Source of the DNA: Fodinicurvata sp. EGI_FJ10296
GTDB lineage: Bacteria > Pseudomonadota > Alphaproteobacteria > DSM-16000 > Inquilinaceae
Direction of reading: 5' to 3'
NCBI RefSeq assembly: GCF_040712075.1
Contig: NZ_JBFCVL010000002.1
Location: forward strand, 248,001-312,000
Length of the DNA stretch: 64,000 bases
Shown piece after piece: positions 62,968 through 64,000 of the stretch (within the stretch, counting starts at the first letter, position 1; the number at the start of each line of letters is the position of its first letter). Under the pieces are notes generated by a model. The model worked only from the letters and a program-made list of their open reading frames with translations, was not told where the DNA came from and ran no database searches. The translations under genes and the position numbers were made by a program.

Positions 62968-63372
62968 CTAGCCGTCGTCGGGCTCGAATCCCATGGCGGC
63001 AGAATTCATGCAATAGCGAAGCCCGGTCGGCTCCGGGCCGTCTGGGAAGACGTGGCCGAGATGGCCGTCACAGCGGGCGCAGACGACCTCGGTTCTCGGA
63101 CGGCGAAACAGGGACTTGTCCTCGCGCTCCTCGACCGCGGTGTCGGAGACCGGCGCATAAAAACTCGGCCAGCCGGTTCCGCTTTCGTATTTCGTCGCCG
63201 ATGAAAACAAGGGCGCGCCGCAGCAGACGCAGGTATAGACGCCCTTTCGGCTTTCCTTATAGAGCTCGCCGGTAAAGGCCCGCTCGGTACCACCCTTGCG
63301 GGCGACCTTGTACTGTTCCGGCGAGAGTTGTGCCTTCCAGTCGTCATCTGTCTTTTTGATCTTCTCGGCCAT
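62968..63372 (-). CDS. msrB: Peptide-methionine (R)-S-oxide reductase
   Basis: Repairs oxidised methionine (R-sulfoxide) in proteins. The 134-residue enzyme has Zn-binding CVCC (C48, C51) and CARC (C98, C101), the [11 protein letters not shown] segment and catalytic C121 in [11 protein letters not shown]. All are intact. It lies convergent to the non-coding segment on the left and divergent from the DapA-family gene on the right. No msrA is in the window. Confidence 0.95.
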   Translation of the reverse strand: MAEKIKKTDDDWKAQLSPEQYKVARKGGTERAFTGELYKESRKGVYTCVCCGAPLFSSATKYESGTGWPSFYAPVSDTAVEEREDKSLFRRPRTEVVCARCDGHLGHVFPDGPEPTGLRYCMNSAAMGFEPDDG

Positions 63373-63589
63373 AGCTGATCCACCATTCTTTGCTCGGGCC
63401 CGGCAGACGATTCGGAGCCGTCGCGACTCCCGTCAACCGGACGGTCATTCAATCTCGCGGCAATCATATCGTTTTCCGGAACGGAAATGCCATGGGTTCC
63501 GGCAATGCTTGCGACGACGATCCTCAGAGGCTACCAATGCACTATGGTATACGTGCGGCATACGAGTTTCAAAAAGGGGACCTGAGGCA

Positions 63590-64000
63590 ATGAACACGAA
63601 GCCGGCTTATGGCGGCGTCCTGGTTCCGGCGATCACGCCGGTAACGTCGGACCTTGCACCCGATCGCGACGCGTTTGTCGACCACTGCAAATGGCTGCTG
63701 AGCGAGGGCGCGACCGGTCTGGCGATTTTCGGTACGACAAGCGAGGCCAATTCATTTTCCGGCGAAGAACGGCGCGCTTTGCTCGATCATCTGGTCGACA
63801 GCGGCGTACCGGCCGATGTCCTTATGCCCGGTACCGGGGCCTGTTCGATCACGGAAAGCGTGGAACTGACGCGTCACGCGCTGTCCCGCGGTGTCACCCG
63901 GACATTGATGCTGCCGCCGTTCTACTACAAGGGCGTCAGCGACGACGGCCTTTTCCGGTTCTATTCCGAGGTGATCCAGCGCGTTGGCGACGATCGTCTG
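63590..64000 (+). CDS. DapA-family aldolase/lyase, N-terminal part (truncated by window edge)
   Basis: The first 137 residues of a dihydrodipicolinate-synthase-family protein. It begins MNTKPAYGGVLVPAITPV; FGTTSEANSFSGEERRALLD carries the TT of the family and PFYYKG matches the loop before the catalytic Tyr. The Lys of the Schiff base lies beyond the window. It differs from the true dapA at 56482-57360 and may act on a sugar-acid or keto-acid. GAGG and AAAAAGGGG lie within 20 nt before the ATG. Confidence 0.8.
   Translation, partial: MNTKPAYGGVLVPAITPVTSDLAPDRDAFVDHCKWLLSEGATGLAIFGTTSEANSFSGEERRALLDHLVDSGVPADVLMPGTGACSITESVELTRHALSRGVTRTLMLPPFYYKGVSDDGLFRFYSEVIQRVGDDRL

Overview
The window is GC-rich, densely packed bacterial chromosome. 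The gyrA, coaD, ssb, uvrA, smpB and dapA proteins, the SorC/RpiR/FGGY sugar genes, the DEAD-box helicase with an RGG tail and the bactofilin-M23 pair all fit an alphaproteobacterium, perhaps Rhodospirillales-like; the order is a guess. No rRNA, tRNA, IS element or CRISPR array was recognised. One stretch (about 33.3-35.5 kb) is visibly more AT-rich than the rest and looks acquired.

Layout: (1) 0-4.8 kb: TPR tail and an RND efflux pair. (2) 4.9-8.7 kb: inositol block, an RpiR regulator plus iolC (fused to DUF2090) and iolB, with two related operator-like sites. (3) 8.9-10.6 kb: a glycine-zipper mini membrane protein and a solute-binding/TRIC-channel fusion. (4) 10.7-21.1 kb: carbohydrate island with an FGGY kinase, class II aldolase, DhaK/DhaL, SorC regulator, a second FGGY kinase and a TPP-dependent AcoA/AcoB/AcoC-like dehydrogenase. 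(5) 21-31.2 kb: an Rpn-type nuclease, a phosphoribosyltransferase, then an operon of M20 amidohydrolase, Pot-type ABC importer, amidohydrolase, Ldh-family dehydrogenase and an exported protein. (6) 31.5-43.2 kb: DEAD-box helicase, acquired OafA/SGNH acyltransferase, aminotransferase, second class II aldolase, CYTH-CHAD protein, a 26-residue membrane peptide gene with its own hairpin, hydroxypyruvate-isomerase-like enzyme, dienelactone hydrolase, thermostable-hemolysin-like protein, coaD. (7) 43.2-64 kb: gyrA, MATE pump, arfB, a Tat-exported repeat protein following a JmjC oxygenase gene, ssb, uvrA, PAS protein, smpB, dapA, lytic transglycosylase, threonine/serine dehydratase, bactofilin plus LmdC-like M23 protein, msrB and a second, truncated DapA-family gene.

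The most unusual unit is 48258-50046: a JmjC-type Fe(II)/2-oxoglutarate oxygenase gene followed 55 bp later by a small Tat-signal protein whose predicted mature part is four spaced copies of a TDxDxG..SDPxGxGRG motif. This is a plausible enzyme-plus-modified-peptide pair, inferred from gene order and composition only. Other points of interest are the SBP-TRIC fusion, the kinase-coupled AcoABC operon, the paired RpiR operators, a perfect 27-bp palindrome upstream of the LmdC/bactofilin operon, and the 26-residue membrane peptide gene.
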